The translations under genes and the position numbers were made by a program. A stretch of DNA of 64,000 nucleotides from Mesonia sediminis. GTDB taxonomy: Bacteria; Bacteroidota; Bacteroidia; Flavobacteriales; Flavobacteriaceae. A model generated the notes under the pieces. The model searched no databases and was not told the DNA's origin. It saw only the letters and a list, made by a program, of their open reading frames with translations. The DNA lies in assembly GCF_042684705.1 (NCBI RefSeq), contig NZ_JBHULZ010000023.1, positions 310,001 to 374,000 on the forward strand. The letters run 5' to 3'. Shown here in pieces: positions 34,942 through 44,120 of this stretch (position 1 is the stretch's first letter; each line of letters begins with the position of its first letter).

Positions 34942-35907
34942 ATGTTTCAACGAGATTTACTTTGTATTCTAGTTTTAGCATGCTCAACTATATTCTGTCT
35001 TCGTGCGCAGGACAGTCTAGCCCATAATCAATACTTTAGGCAATACCCAAATAAGGTTTTAATTAGAACCAATCTGATTAATACCAGTAATGAATTTTCT
35101 TTATATAATGAAAATTTAAAAACCAATATTGAGGTTATACCGAATAGAAAAACAACTTTAGGTCTGTCTTTTAATTATGATTTATTAGCATTTAGTTTTG
35201 GCTTCGCACCAGAAATATTTAATAGTAACCGAGATAAGGAAGATGGACAAATTTTTTCCTTTTCTTTAAATTTATATCCAGGACCGTGGATTCAAGAGAT
35301 TGATTTCTATAAACAAAATGGTTTTAAAGTACGGGCAGTAGACTACGCTTCTTCTCATTTACCAAATGCCAGATCACTAAAAATTAAAGGTAAAACCGGA
35401 TTTAATTTTAATCCAAATTTTTCTTTCCGGGCTAAAAATTTTGAAAATCAAAGACAAATGATTAGTGCTGGTAGTTTTATACCAGCCATTTCTTACTCGT
35501 TTACAGCACTACGTAAAATTCGGGTTTTAGATAAAATAGAAAATGCAAATTTTTACACATTAGCTATAAATCCTGCTTATTACTATAATTGGGTGATAAA
35601 TGAACGCTTTTTAGTTGCCGGCGGATTATCGTTAGGCTTAGGAGCCTTTCACACTAGTGACCGGGAGAGTAGTTCTACGCATCTGCTCACTACCAGTAGT
35701 TTAGATCTAAGTTTGGGTTATACTACAGATTCTTTTTACTCTGGTATACGGGCTTATACCCAAGTTCAAAATCAATCAAGTAGTTCACACGCGAAAGTTG
35801 ATGACGCCGTGCGCTACTTTTCTGTAGTTATTGGTTACCGATTTGATGCTCCTAAATTTATTAAAAAAACCAATGAAGATTTACGCCGATGGCTTAATTC
35901 TCTATAA
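34942..35907 (+). CDS. DUF4421 family outer-membrane-type protein
   Basis: A 321-residue exported protein (signal about residues 1-22, ending FCLRAQ). The mature region is rich in alternating beta strands (TTLGLSFNYDLLAFSFGFAP, IFSFSLNLYPGPW, YFSVVIGYRF) and matches my recollection of DUF4421, a family of predicted beta-barrel proteins in Bacteroidota. The segments FYKQNGFKVRA and KTGFNFNPNFSFRA are typical. Function is unknown. It is 2 bases downstream of the small secreted protein. Its stop overlaps the 3' end of the convergent CvfB-like gene by 14 bases, with no terminator between them. Confidence 0.83.
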   Translation: MFQRDLLCILVLACSTIFCLRAQDSLAHNQYFRQYPNKVLIRTNLINTSNEFSLYNENLKTNIEVIPNRKTTLGLSFNYDLLAFSFGFAPEIFNSNRDKEDGQIFSFSLNLYPGPWIQEIDFYKQNGFKVRAVDYASSHLPNARSLKIKGKTGFNFNPNFSFRAKNFENQRQMISAGSFIPAISYSFTALRKIRVLDKIENANFYTLAINPAYYYNWVINERFLVAGGLSLGLGAFHTSDRESSSTHLLTTSSLDLSLGYTTDSFYSGIRAYTQVQNQSSSSHAKVDDAVRYFSVVIGYRFDAPKFIKKTNEDLRRWLNSL

Positions 35908-36739
35908 GATAAATCCCTTGTGGCTTTATTTCTATCATTCTTTTTTTATATAGTGTACCTATGGCGCGTTTAAAGCTTTTTTTACTCATAGCCAAAAGCT
36001 TTTTTATTTGCTCAGGTTCTGATTTATCGTGCAAAGGCAAGAAGCCATTTTGAAGCTGTAATTCATGTATAATCTTATCGGCATTAGGCTCTATGCTTCT
36101 ATAACCTGGTCGCTTGAGTACAATATCAATTTTATTGTCTTTCCTTGTTTTTTTAACCCAACCTTTAAGTTTATCTCCAGTTTTTAAATCTTGGAAAACA
36201 TCATCATGATAAACCAAACCTTGGTGTAAGTCGTTTACAATTACATTAAACCCTAATTCCGTTTTATTGGCTACCCACAATTCTACCCGCTCAAAAGGAG
36301 CCACACTTAAAGATGAATTATCTAAAAAATGTAATACTTTACTTGAAGCAACCAACCTCTCTGAAGTTTCATCTAAGTAACAAAAAATAAGGTACCAATC
36401 TCCTTCCTTCATAGGATAGGCTTGCTCTTTAAAAGGGACAAATAAATGTTTTTCTAATCCCCAGTCAAGAAAAGCTCCTAGTTTATTCACCTCTACACAT
36501 TTTAAATAAGCGAATTCGTCCAAGGCGACATAAGGTTTCAAAGTAGTTGCTACTGGTCTCTCTTCGTGATCTAAATAAACAAAAACCTCTATTTCATCAC
36601 CAATTTCAAAATCTTCTGGCTTATATTTGTTAGGAAGTAATATTTCGTTTTCTTTTAATCCAGAATCATCTCTTAAAAAAAGCCCAGGAGGGGTATCGCG
36701 ATCTATAATAAGTTTGTGAGTTTGCCCAATTGCAAGCAT
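35894..36739 (-). CDS. CvfB-like S1 RNA-binding protein
   Basis: A 281-residue cytoplasmic protein with tandem S1-type OB domains and a C-terminal winged-helix-like region (KSFKRAIGTLYKKRMIEI), the layout of CvfB/YitL, which binds RNA and affects virulence factor expression in staphylococci. Recognisable parts are GLFLRDDSG, EILLPNKYKPEDFEIGDEIEVFVYLD (in part EILLPNKY and GDEIEVFVYLD), KLGAFLDWGLEKHLFVPF and LVYHDDVFQDLKTGDKLKGWV (in part). The frame is open to 36796, but a perfect -7 box at 36756-36763 lies between, so I start at the ATG 36737-36739. Its 3' end overlaps the DUF4421 gene. Confidence 0.88.
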   Translation of the reverse strand: MLAIGQTHKLIIDRDTPPGLFLRDDSGLKENEILLPNKYKPEDFEIGDEIEVFVYLDHEERPVATTLKPYVALDEFAYLKCVEVNKLGAFLDWGLEKHLFVPFKEQAYPMKEGDWYLIFCYLDETSERLVASSKVLHFLDNSSLSVAPFERVELWVANKTELGFNVIVNDLHQGLVYHDDVFQDLKTGDKLKGWVKKTRKDNKIDIVLKRPGYRSIEPNADKIIHELQLQNGFLPLHDKSEPEQIKKLLAMSKKSFKRAIGTLYKKRMIEIKPQGIYLIEN

Positions 36740-36755
36740 AGCTATAAATTTTGTG

Positions 36756-36763
36756 CAAATGTA
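36756..36763 (-). promoter_or_regulatory. Putative -7 box for CvfB-like gene
   Basis: Reads TACATTTG on the minus strand, a perfect TAnnTTTG match 16 bases before the ATG at 36739. It argues against the longer N-terminus. Confidence 0.5.
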
Positions 36764-36793
36764 CGCATAATGATTATGGTAAATTTCATTAAA

Positions 36794-36824
36794 CAAAAAA
36801 AGAACCTAAAAAAGGTTCTTTTCG
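36794..36824 (-). terminator. Terminator after DUF2853 gene
   Basis: On the minus strand the stem AAAAGAACC / GGTTCTTTT is followed by a seven-T run. It lies 23 bases beyond the DUF2853 stop and closes the menaquinone-side transcript before the CvfB-like promoter. Confidence 0.85.
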
Positions 36825-36846
36825 TTCTTCTATAATTTAAACAAAA

Positions 36847-37185
36847 TTAATTGTAAATAGATTCTTTGTTAAAATGTTTCGTTAACAAGTAGTATACAAC
36901 AGCTCTATATTTATTTGGTTTTGAACGTCCGTAGATATCAATAACCTTGTGTATAGCATCCATCAAATCATCAGATTCAGGCAAACCTAACTTTTTAATT
37001 AAGAAGTTATTTTTAACGGTTTGTAATTCTTTGTCATCTGATCCTGAAACTGTCGAGGCATCTCTATTATAAATGGATGGCCCTAAACCCTTTGCCACTT
37101 TACGTAATAGGTCGATATCGTGATTACCTTCTATTTCATCTAGGTGTTTGATGTAATCACCCATTTTTTCATCAAATTTACTCAT
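36847..37185 (-). CDS. DUF2853 family protein
   Basis: A 112-residue soluble acidic protein beginning MSKFDEKMGDYIKHLDEI, which matches my memory of the DUF2853 family. It is predicted all-helical, with a conserved central GLGPSIYNRDASTVSGSD segment and a C-terminal NKYRAVVYYLLTKHF helix. The family has a solved structure but no known function. It follows menD by 70 bases on the same strand and has a strong terminator after it, so it may be the last gene of the menaquinone run or carry its own weak promoter. Cytoplasmic. Confidence 0.85.
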   Translation of the reverse strand: MSKFDEKMGDYIKHLDEIEGNHDIDLLRKVAKGLGPSIYNRDASTVSGSDDKELQTVKNNFLIKKLGLPESDDLMDAIHKVIDIYGRSKPNKYRAVVYYLLTKHFNKESIYN

Positions 37186-37255
37186 AATTTTATTTGTTAA
37201 TATTTTAATATAATGCTCAAGATAAATTTATTTTTCTTTTTAATCAAGTTTTATC

Positions 37256-38992
37256 CTAATTTTTCGTTTTGTATTTAAAATAATTTTTTAACAAAACATC
37301 ATTGTGCTCATTTCCTGTAAAAATTTCCACCAATTGGGGTTTATCATTTTGTTGAAAAACATGAGACAAGCAGTCTGCCAATGTGGTTTCTTGGTGTACG
37401 CAATGGTACTCAAAACCATACATTTTACAGAGGTGAGATGCATTTAATTGATGTTTGGTTTCAAAATATGTTTCAAACGTAGGATTCTCTTGTGCTCCAG
37501 GTAAAATTTTAAAAATTCCGCCTCCCCCGTTATTGATTAAAATAATTTTAAAATTATGCGGGATATAATTATTCCACAAAGCATTAGAATCATAAAAGAA
37601 GCTTAGATCACCTGTGACTAGGGTCGTAGGGAAATCACTAACAATGGCGGCGCCAATTGCAGTAGAACTGCTTCCATCAATACCGCTTGTTCCCCGATTA
37701 CAATAAATATATTGATGAGGTTTAAATTTAAAAAGTTGGGCGTATCGAATGATACTGCTATTAGAAAAATGAACCAACTGTTTTTGGGGTAAATTTTGCA
37801 CCAAATACTCAAACGCTTTTAAATCTGAATAAGGTAAATTTTTCATATACTCTTGATGATGTGCATCTCTTTGATTCTTTTTATTTATCCAAAACGCTTG
37901 ATAATCACTTTCTACTTCTTTAATCATTGGAAAAAAAACACTAAAAAAATGATTTATGGTCACATCAAAATGTTTATTCAAACAAAAGTAGGTATTCAAG
38001 GCTTGGTTGGTACCTACATGCCAATGTTCCTTAGGTTGATAGTTTCTTAAAAATGCTTTTACTTTCTTTGAAATAATAAGACCGCCTAAACTAATTAAAA
38101 TATCTGGTTGTAATTTTTCAAAAGCCTCAGCTGGATTAGGTATATTTTCAAGTGGTGCAATTAGCTTATCTATACGAGAGATTAAATTTGGGTGGTGCAA
38201 GTTTGATGTAGTTTCAGTAAAAATCAGCACCGACGGATCTTTTACCAAAATTTCTAAATATTGCTGCTCGATACTATTAGGCGCCAAAACACCAACAATA
38301 ATTAGTTTACGCTTGGCTTTGCTCCATTTATCTGCAAAAGGTTTCACCTCCTGCATCTCTAACTTTTTACTAGCTAAATTGGGTTCAATTAACAAAGGAG
38401 CGACTGTGGGTTTATCTACCAAACCATATAACGGCTCATAAAAAGGTACATTGATATGAACCGGTCCATTCTTCTCGATAGCCGTATTTAAGGCTAAATT
38501 AATTTCACGCTGATTATGCAACTTAGCCTCCCCAAATTTTTGCTCTATTTTCTTATCGTTCTGGTATACATCTGTAACCACCTCAGAATGTAAATTGGCT
38601 TCGTATAAAATGTGATTGCTAAAGACATTTTTTTGTCTAATGGTTTGTCCATCGCCAATATCTATACGCTCTACGGGTCTGTCTGCAGAAATTACCACTA
38701 AAGGTACATCGCTGTAAAAAGCTTCTGCTATAGCAGGATAGTAATTCAGTAAAGCACTACCAGAGGTGCACAATAACCCAACAGGCTTATTTAATTGCTG
38801 CGCCATCCCCAGGGCCACAAAAGCAGCAGATCTTTCATCTACTATACTAAAAGCTTTAATTTCAGGATGATTTGAAAAACTTATAGTAAGCGGGGCATTT
38901 CTTGAACCGGGAGATATCACAATATGATTTATACCCTTTGACAAGCATAACAAGACAATCGATTGAGCTAATGGAATGCTCGAAATTTGCAT
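37256..38992 (-). CDS. menD: SEPHCHC synthase
   Basis: A 578-residue thiamine-diphosphate enzyme (2-succinyl-5-enolpyruvyl-6-hydroxy-3-cyclohexene-1-carboxylate synthase) that adds a succinyl semialdehyde unit from 2-oxoglutarate to isochorismate. Visible features are ISPGSRNAPLTISF near the N-terminus, GLLCTSGSALLNYYPAIAEA (in two parts), the central FAD-fold-like domain with FTETTSNLHHP, NRGTSGIDGSSSTAIGAA, and the ThDP/Mg motif GDLSFFYDSNALWN with NNGGGGIF. Length is normal (about 555-580). It lies 66 bases downstream of menF on the same strand, consistent with one pathway operon. Confidence 0.96.
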   Translation of the reverse strand: MQISSIPLAQSIVLLCLSKGINHIVISPGSRNAPLTISFSNHPEIKAFSIVDERSAAFVALGMAQQLNKPVGLLCTSGSALLNYYPAIAEAFYSDVPLVVISADRPVERIDIGDGQTIRQKNVFSNHILYEANLHSEVVTDVYQNDKKIEQKFGEAKLHNQREINLALNTAIEKNGPVHINVPFYEPLYGLVDKPTVAPLLIEPNLASKKLEMQEVKPFADKWSKAKRKLIIVGVLAPNSIEQQYLEILVKDPSVLIFTETTSNLHHPNLISRIDKLIAPLENIPNPAEAFEKLQPDILISLGGLIISKKVKAFLRNYQPKEHWHVGTNQALNTYFCLNKHFDVTINHFFSVFFPMIKEVESDYQAFWINKKNQRDAHHQEYMKNLPYSDLKAFEYLVQNLPQKQLVHFSNSSIIRYAQLFKFKPHQYIYCNRGTSGIDGSSSTAIGAAIVSDFPTTLVTGDLSFFYDSNALWNNYIPHNFKIILINNGGGGIFKILPGAQENPTFETYFETKHQLNASHLCKMYGFEYHCVHQETTLADCLSHVFQQNDKPQLVEIFTGNEHNDVLLKNYFKYKTKN

Positions 38993-39058
38993 AGATTAAA
39001 TTTTATTTCAAAATTAGTAAAATACCCCATACCAAAAGGTTAATAATTGCAAAGCTTA

Positions 39059-40189
39059 CTATAAAATAGAAGCTAAAGTACTGGCTTTTTTTAAAGTTTC
39101 TTCCCACTCCATTTCTGAATCTGATTCTTCAGTGATTCCTCCTCCTAAAAACAGATGAACATAACCCTCATTTAACTTCATACAACGTAAATTCACATAT
39201 AAATCAGTTTCTTTACTCAAGCTTCTAAAAGCTGAATTTTCTACATTGCGCTTTCGCGGATTGCGGTCTTGGGTGACCGATTTATTTATTTCTCCTAAAT
39301 ATCCTGAATAATAAGTGCGTTTGTAATTTTCGTTTTCGGCTAAGAAACTACTAGCTTCATCTTTTGGTGTTCCACAAACCGCAGGTGTAGGATGCAATTG
39401 ATTGATAATTTCTTTCAATTTTTCTGGATTAAACTTAGCACTGATATCAGTTTTTAAATGCGCAACTTTTCCCGCAACCTGCGTTTTTAGACTTGAAATT
39501 TCAATTTGCTCAACTCCATTGATAGCATTTAAGTTATCTTTTATAAAAGCAGTAACAAAGGCTTGCTCTTTTTTCTCCTTTTCTCCCCATACAAAAGTTG
39601 TTTGATTTTCTCTGGCACTCTGAGTTCCAGCCAATGCCATTGTTTTTAATTTATTTCTTTGCGTTCTAACTAAAACTTCAGGAGTAGCTCCTAACCATAC
39701 CCCTTCGTCGGGGTGATACCACATATACACAAAGGCTGAGTCGTACTTATAAAGCAAGCGTTTAAAATAGCTCAGTGCATCTTCTTTTGCTGCATATTTT
39801 GCGATTCGTGAAACTACGATTTTTTGGCAACCGCCCTGCTTAATTTCATCAATCGCTGCAGAAATAAGCCTTACATGTTGCTGTTTTTGAAACAAAATTT
39901 CCCGTTCTACTGGCAAGACTGTTGGCTCTGCATAATCTATTGAAGATTTATCAAAACTAGTTAACTTCAAAATTTCGGCATCTCTAATTGAAAAAAAGTA
40001 GCTGGCTTCATCTTTATAAAATGGTGCAAAAATAAAACCTTCTTGTTGATGCTGCTTAAAAGTTTGCTTTGCTAACTTCTGTTGTAATTGAGCGGTCACC
40101 AAGGACTGGCCTGGTTTTCGATATACAACCAAAGGTTTTTGAGCCTTTAAATGATTGGTTATAGCATTAAAAAAAAGGTCACTTTCCAT
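39059..40189 (-). CDS. menF: Isochorismate synthase
   Basis: A 376-residue chorismate-utilising enzyme that converts chorismate to isochorismate, the entry step of menaquinone synthesis. Conserved elements are QKIVVSRIAKY (with the catalytic lysine region), ATPEVLVRTQRNKLKTMALAGT (in part), HPTPAVCGTPKDEA, and the C-terminal Mg site LYVNLRCMKL with LGGGITEESDSEMEWEET (in part). It is adjacent to menD and a hotdog thioesterase, which supports menF over a siderophore or salicylate role; no such genes are nearby. The start at 40187-40189 is 3 bases after the thioesterase stop. Confidence 0.94.
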   Translation of the reverse strand: MESDLFFNAITNHLKAQKPLVVYRKPGQSLVTAQLQQKLAKQTFKQHQQEGFIFAPFYKDEASYFFSIRDAEILKLTSFDKSSIDYAEPTVLPVEREILFQKQQHVRLISAAIDEIKQGGCQKIVVSRIAKYAAKEDALSYFKRLLYKYDSAFVYMWYHPDEGVWLGATPEVLVRTQRNKLKTMALAGTQSARENQTTFVWGEKEKKEQAFVTAFIKDNLNAINGVEQIEISSLKTQVAGKVAHLKTDISAKFNPEKLKEIINQLHPTPAVCGTPKDEASSFLAENENYKRTYYSGYLGEINKSVTQDRNPRKRNVENSAFRSLSKETDLYVNLRCMKLNEGYVHLFLGGGITEESDSEMEWEETLKKASTLASIL

Positions 40190-40192
40190 AAG

Positions 40193-40615
40193 TTATTTTT
40201 TAGGAATAGCTAGAGTTGTCAATTTAACTGCAGAAATTAATTGACCGTGCTCATTGGTTAATTTTATATCCCAAACTTGAGTGGTGCGTCCCTTATGTAA
40301 GAACTTAGCTTTAGCTTTGACTAGCCCTTCGCTAATACTTTTAACATGATTGGCCGATATTTCTATCCCGCGTATATAATAATTTTCCTTATCTAGGAAA
40401 ATCATACTGGCCGCACTTCCTACACTTTCGGCTAAAGCCACCATTGCCCCACCGTGCAAGACACCGTCAGGTTGATAAACTTTTGAATTTACTGGCATTT
40501 CGGCTTCTAAAAAATCATCTCCAATTGCCGTGTAAACAATGTTTAGTGTTTCCATCAAAGTGTTTTCGCATCGAGCATTTAATTCTGCCAATAACTTTGT
40601 TGTATCTTTTTTCAT
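40193..40615 (-). CDS. Hotdog-fold acyl-CoA thioesterase, candidate DHNA-CoA hydrolase
   Basis: A 140-residue hotdog thioesterase of the PaaI/YdiI type. The motif GVLHGGAMVALAESVGS contains the conserved HGG and the catalytic glutamate region, and YYIRGIEISANHVKS carries the usual second strand. YdiI (MenI) in E. coli hydrolyses 1,4-dihydroxy-2-naphthoyl-CoA, the step after MenB. The gene lies 3 bases upstream of menF and so is co-transcribed with menF and menD, which makes a MenI role likely. That is inference from context; related family members act on phenylacetyl-CoA or other aromatic thioesters. No symbol is assigned. Cytoplasmic. Confidence 0.88.
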   Translation of the reverse strand: MKKDTTKLLAELNARCENTLMETLNIVYTAIGDDFLEAEMPVNSKVYQPDGVLHGGAMVALAESVGSAASMIFLDKENYYIRGIEISANHVKSISEGLVKAKAKFLHKGRTTQVWDIKLTNEHGQLISAVKLTTLAIPKK

Positions 40616-40682
40616 TTTTTTATGTAATTAAAATACGTTTAATTCGCATTTTGAAAGGGTAAAAATACAAAATGCATAAGAT

Positions 40683-41330
40683 ATGAGTAGTCTCGAAAAA
40701 GAAGTTTCTTACCAACACACCAACACCTATTCTACCCTCAATCTTTTAGGACCTCAGACTGAGCAGCTTTGGTATTGCTTCCACGGCATGGGCTACCTCA
40801 GCAAATACTTTGCTCGTTACTTCAAATCGTTTGACCAGCAAAAGAATTACTTTATTGTTCCGCAGGCTCCTTCAAAATATTATCAAAAATCAGACTTTAA
40901 ACATGTTGGTGCCAGTTGGCTCACCAAAGAAAATACTTGGCTAGAATTAGAAAACTTATTTCAGTATTTAGATGCCGTTCATAGAGTTGAAAATAAACAA
41001 AGTGAGTTGCCTTTAAATATTTTAGGATATTCTCAAGGGGTTTCTATAGCGCTGCGTTGGATAGCTAAACGAAAATTAAATCCGAAGCAAATTTTTATTC
41101 ATTCAGGGAGCATACCAGCGGAACTTGACGTCAAAGCGTTTTCACACCTGAGTTCAGAAACAAAAGTTTTCTTGATTTATGGCAGACAAGACCAATACCT
41201 TACCAAAGAAAAACTTAATTTACAATTACAAAAAGCGAGAGCGCTATTCGGTAAAAAATTAAGTATTCACGCTTTTGATGGTAAACATGTTATGAATCCT
41301 GAATTACTAAAGGAACTCCACGGTAAATAA
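40683..41330 (+). CDS. Alpha/beta-hydrolase esterase
   Basis: A 215-residue serine hydrolase of the phospholipase/carboxylesterase type. The nucleophile elbow is GYSQGVSIA (GxSxG), the acid is probably the aspartate in YGRQDQYL, and the histidine is in FDGKHVM, so the triad is complete. The early FHGMGYLSKYFARYF segment supplies the oxyanion region. There is no signal peptide, so it is cytoplasmic. Substrate unknown. It is transcribed alone, divergently from the thioesterase-menF-menD operon with 67 bases between starts. A 5-base gap separates its stop from that of the convergent aminopeptidase. Confidence 0.87.
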   Translation: MSSLEKEVSYQHTNTYSTLNLLGPQTEQLWYCFHGMGYLSKYFARYFKSFDQQKNYFIVPQAPSKYYQKSDFKHVGASWLTKENTWLELENLFQYLDAVHRVENKQSELPLNILGYSQGVSIALRWIAKRKLNPKQIFIHSGSIPAELDVKAFSHLSSETKVFLIYGRQDQYLTKEKLNLQLQKARALFGKKLSIHAFDGKHVMNPELLKELHGK

Positions 41331-41335
41331 CAGCA

Positions 41336-43258
41336 TTATTCTTTACGAATTTGCTTCTGTATAACCTCACCTGTTTTTAAATGAACTTGAAGAATATATA
41401 CTCCAACTGGTAAATGTTTTACATCTACAGAAGCTGATGAAGTTTTCACCAATACTCTACCCGACAAATCATACAGCTTTAATTTTTTAAGCTTTTGCGG
41501 ATTTGTAACATATAAAATTTCTTTTACCGGATTGGGAAAAACCTTTATTTCTTCTTTCTCTACTTTGCTGACTGATAGATTTGCGGTATTATTTTTTGCA
41601 ATTAAATCAAACTCTGGGTTTATTTCAATTTGAGTAACTGTAAACGGAACATTAAACGTAAACATTTGATTATTTTGTTGATGATCTGCTACCACATCTA
41701 GTACCTGGTTATTACTCCCTTTAAAACGTATAGGAACTTGTGCTTCAAAAAAACTAACACTGCTATGGCTTTGCGACTGACTTAGGCTAAGTTGTACTTG
41801 ATTAGCATTTTGAGTGGCATTTATGCTAAAGCTAGGATACCCCTCTCCATAAACCCAATCATTAAAAAAATCGGTTAAATTTTGACTCGTAAACTGCTCT
41901 ACAACTTGTTTAAAATCATCGGTTTTTGCATAGTTATATTGTAAGTTAGGATCATTCAAATAAGCATTTAACGCGCCAAAAAAATCGGTATCACCTAATT
42001 TCTTTCTAAGCATATGTAATACCATTGCGCCTTTACCATAACTTAACCTACTGCTAAAAACCCGATTAACACTTAGGGTGTCTTGTGCCGGTATATAAAC
42101 GCTACCATCGGGGGCACTTGTAATTTGATTGACTTTTGAAAATTTCCAATTATTAAAATCTGCACTTCCATCAAAATCTTCTATAACCATACCTGACAAG
42201 TAAGTCGCGAAGCCTTCATTTAGCCATATATCTTGCCAACTACCACAGGTTATTTGGTTTCCAAACCATTGGTGAGCCAGTTCATGGGCTATTAATCTTC
42301 GGCTAAAATTCCCCATAAAAGATATGGTGGTATGTTCCATGCCACCTCCCCACCCAAATTGAGCGTGGCCATAATTTTCGTTTGAAAAAGGATAGCTTCC
42401 AAACTTATTCGAAAACAAATCCATAATAAGAGGCGTCTGCTGTAACTCTACAGTTGCAGAAGCCAAATTTTCTGGATATACATAATCTGTTAACGGAAAA
42501 GTAATTCCGTTATGGCTATAGTTATTTGAAATAGTGCTGTAATTGGTTACCGCTACCGCTATTAGATAGGCTGGGATAGGGTATTTATGTTTAAAATGTG
42601 TTGTTTTTAAACCGTTGTTAACTACACTACTTTGCTCCACCCCATTGGTTACAGCGATATTTTCTTCATTAAAGGTATTAAATTTAGGTACATTAAGGTA
42701 AACATCTATACTATCTATTTTATCGTTTAAATCTTGTTTACAAGGCCACCAAGCTTTAGCGCCATATGGTTCTGATAGCGTCCATATTATACCTCGATTA
42801 TTATGAGTAGTTTGGGCAAAAGAACCAAAACCCGAACTTATTGGGTTTCCTTCATAATCGACTGTCAAACTTATACTTTGACCCGCCATAAGTAAATTAG
42901 GAAGTTGAACAATTAATTCATCTCCCACTCTAGAAAAACTCAAAGAAGCTCCATTAGTAAGGTTTACCGCGTTCACCTGCATATTTGCGGCTAAATCAAA
43001 TATAATTTGCATTGTATTTGAAGTAGCGGTTAGCTGGGTGGTAATTTCACCCGAGATATAAGAAACATTGGGATCTAGATCTAAATCTAGCATATGGTAA
43101 TTAATATCGTAGTTACCAGTATTTCCACTAGCTTTAAAATTTATATGCTTTTTTGCAGCTAACCTTTCTGCCTTGCAAATTTCGAAATCTTGATCGTGTT
43201 GCGCTAAAAGGCTAAAGCAACCTAAAAACATTATTAATAAAACAAAATTCTCTCTCAT
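41336..43258 (-). CDS. Secreted M1 aminopeptidase with T9SS sorting domain
   Basis: A 640-residue zinc metallopeptidase of family M1, exported by the signal MRENFVLLIMFLGCFSLLAQ. Substrate-binding GGMEH (305-309), zinc motif HELAHQW (325-331) and the distal zinc ligand in WLNEGFATY (Glu348) are all present, so it should be active, unlike the M1-like protein at 25764. The last 75 residues (VFPNPVKEILYV, LYDLSGRVL, LPVGVYILQV, ending KQIRKE) are a type A C-terminal sorting domain of the type IX secretion system. The enzyme is therefore delivered to the cell surface or medium, probably for peptide scavenging. It lies 72 bases after mazG on the same strand and may have its own promoter. Confidence 0.95.
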   Translation of the reverse strand: MRENFVLLIMFLGCFSLLAQHDQDFEICKAERLAAKKHINFKASGNTGNYDINYHMLDLDLDPNVSYISGEITTQLTATSNTMQIIFDLAANMQVNAVNLTNGASLSFSRVGDELIVQLPNLLMAGQSISLTVDYEGNPISSGFGSFAQTTHNNRGIIWTLSEPYGAKAWWPCKQDLNDKIDSIDVYLNVPKFNTFNEENIAVTNGVEQSSVVNNGLKTTHFKHKYPIPAYLIAVAVTNYSTISNNYSHNGITFPLTDYVYPENLASATVELQQTPLIMDLFSNKFGSYPFSNENYGHAQFGWGGGMEHTTISFMGNFSRRLIAHELAHQWFGNQITCGSWQDIWLNEGFATYLSGMVIEDFDGSADFNNWKFSKVNQITSAPDGSVYIPAQDTLSVNRVFSSRLSYGKGAMVLHMLRKKLGDTDFFGALNAYLNDPNLQYNYAKTDDFKQVVEQFTSQNLTDFFNDWVYGEGYPSFSINATQNANQVQLSLSQSQSHSSVSFFEAQVPIRFKGSNNQVLDVVADHQQNNQMFTFNVPFTVTQIEINPEFDLIAKNNTANLSVSKVEKEEIKVFPNPVKEILYVTNPQKLKKLKLYDLSGRVLVKTSSASVDVKHLPVGVYILQVHLKTGEVIQKQIRKE

Positions 43259-43330
43259 TTGTAGTAAAATTATTCTTAAAGACAGATGAAAATAAACAAA
43301 CTATCGTTTAATTCCTAGTTTGAGTGGCTT

Positions 43331-44110
43331 TTAGTCATTTTGTTTAGCTTCTTCCCAAAAAACATCCATTTCATCTAAGCTCATTTGATGTAGACTTTTT
43401 TTATTTTCTTTTGCCTTATCTTCTATATAACCAAAGCGTTTGATAAACTTTTTATTGGTTCTCTCTAGTGCATTTTCTGGATTTACGTTCAAAAAACGAG
43501 CATAATTCACCAAAGAGAAAAAAACATCTCCAAGTTCATTTTCTATCTCTTTCTGCGACTTGTTATTTTTTGCATCTTCTAATTCTTGTAATTCTTCTTT
43601 TACTTTTTCAAAAACTTGGTCTGGCGTTTCCCAATCAAATCCCACTCCAGCAACTTTGTCTTGAATACGATTTGCTTTGACCATTGCGGGCAATGTTTTA
43701 GGAACCCCAGAAAGCACACTTTTATTCCCCTCTTTTAACTTAAGTTTCTCCCAATTTTGTTTGACCTCTTCTTCGTTTTTAACCTTTACATCTCCATAAA
43801 TATGAGGATGACGGGCTACCAATTTATCTGATATAGCATGCGCTACATCGGCAATATCAAAGCTATTTTTTTCACTTCCTATTTTAGCATAAAAAACAAT
43901 GTGTAGTAAAACATCTCCTAATTCTTTTTTTAGCTCGTCTAAATTATTATCTAAAATCGCATCTCCTAGTTCATATACCTCCTCAATAGTTAAATGTCTT
44001 AGACTCTCTAAAGTTTGCTTTTTATCCCAAGGACATTGCTCTCGCAATTCATCCATAATATCTAATAAACGGCCAAAGGCCTCTAATTTTTGTTCTTTTG
44101 TATTATTCAT
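43331..44110 (-). CDS. mazG: Nucleoside triphosphate pyrophosphohydrolase MazG
   Basis: A 259-residue enzyme that hydrolyses (d)NTPs to NMP and pyrophosphate, a house-cleaning activity that also limits ppGpp effects in E. coli. Two MazG domains are visible. The first has LRHLTIEEVYELGDAI and LKKELGDVLLHIVFYA; the second has VKEELQELEDA and ENELGDVFFSLVNYA. The EExxE...ExxD metal sets are intact in both copies. CPWDKKQTLESL near the start is the family signature. Length agrees with E. coli MazG (263). It follows a LOG-family gene by 10 bases, in a run with prmC and a GNAT gene. Confidence 0.95.
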   Translation of the reverse strand: MNNTKEQKLEAFGRLLDIMDELREQCPWDKKQTLESLRHLTIEEVYELGDAILDNNLDELKKELGDVLLHIVFYAKIGSEKNSFDIADVAHAISDKLVARHPHIYGDVKVKNEEEVKQNWEKLKLKEGNKSVLSGVPKTLPAMVKANRIQDKVAGVGFDWETPDQVFEKVKEELQELEDAKNNKSQKEIENELGDVFFSLVNYARFLNVNPENALERTNKKFIKRFGYIEDKAKENKKSLHQMSLDEMDVFWEEAKQND

Positions 44111-44120
44111 TTATATAGGT

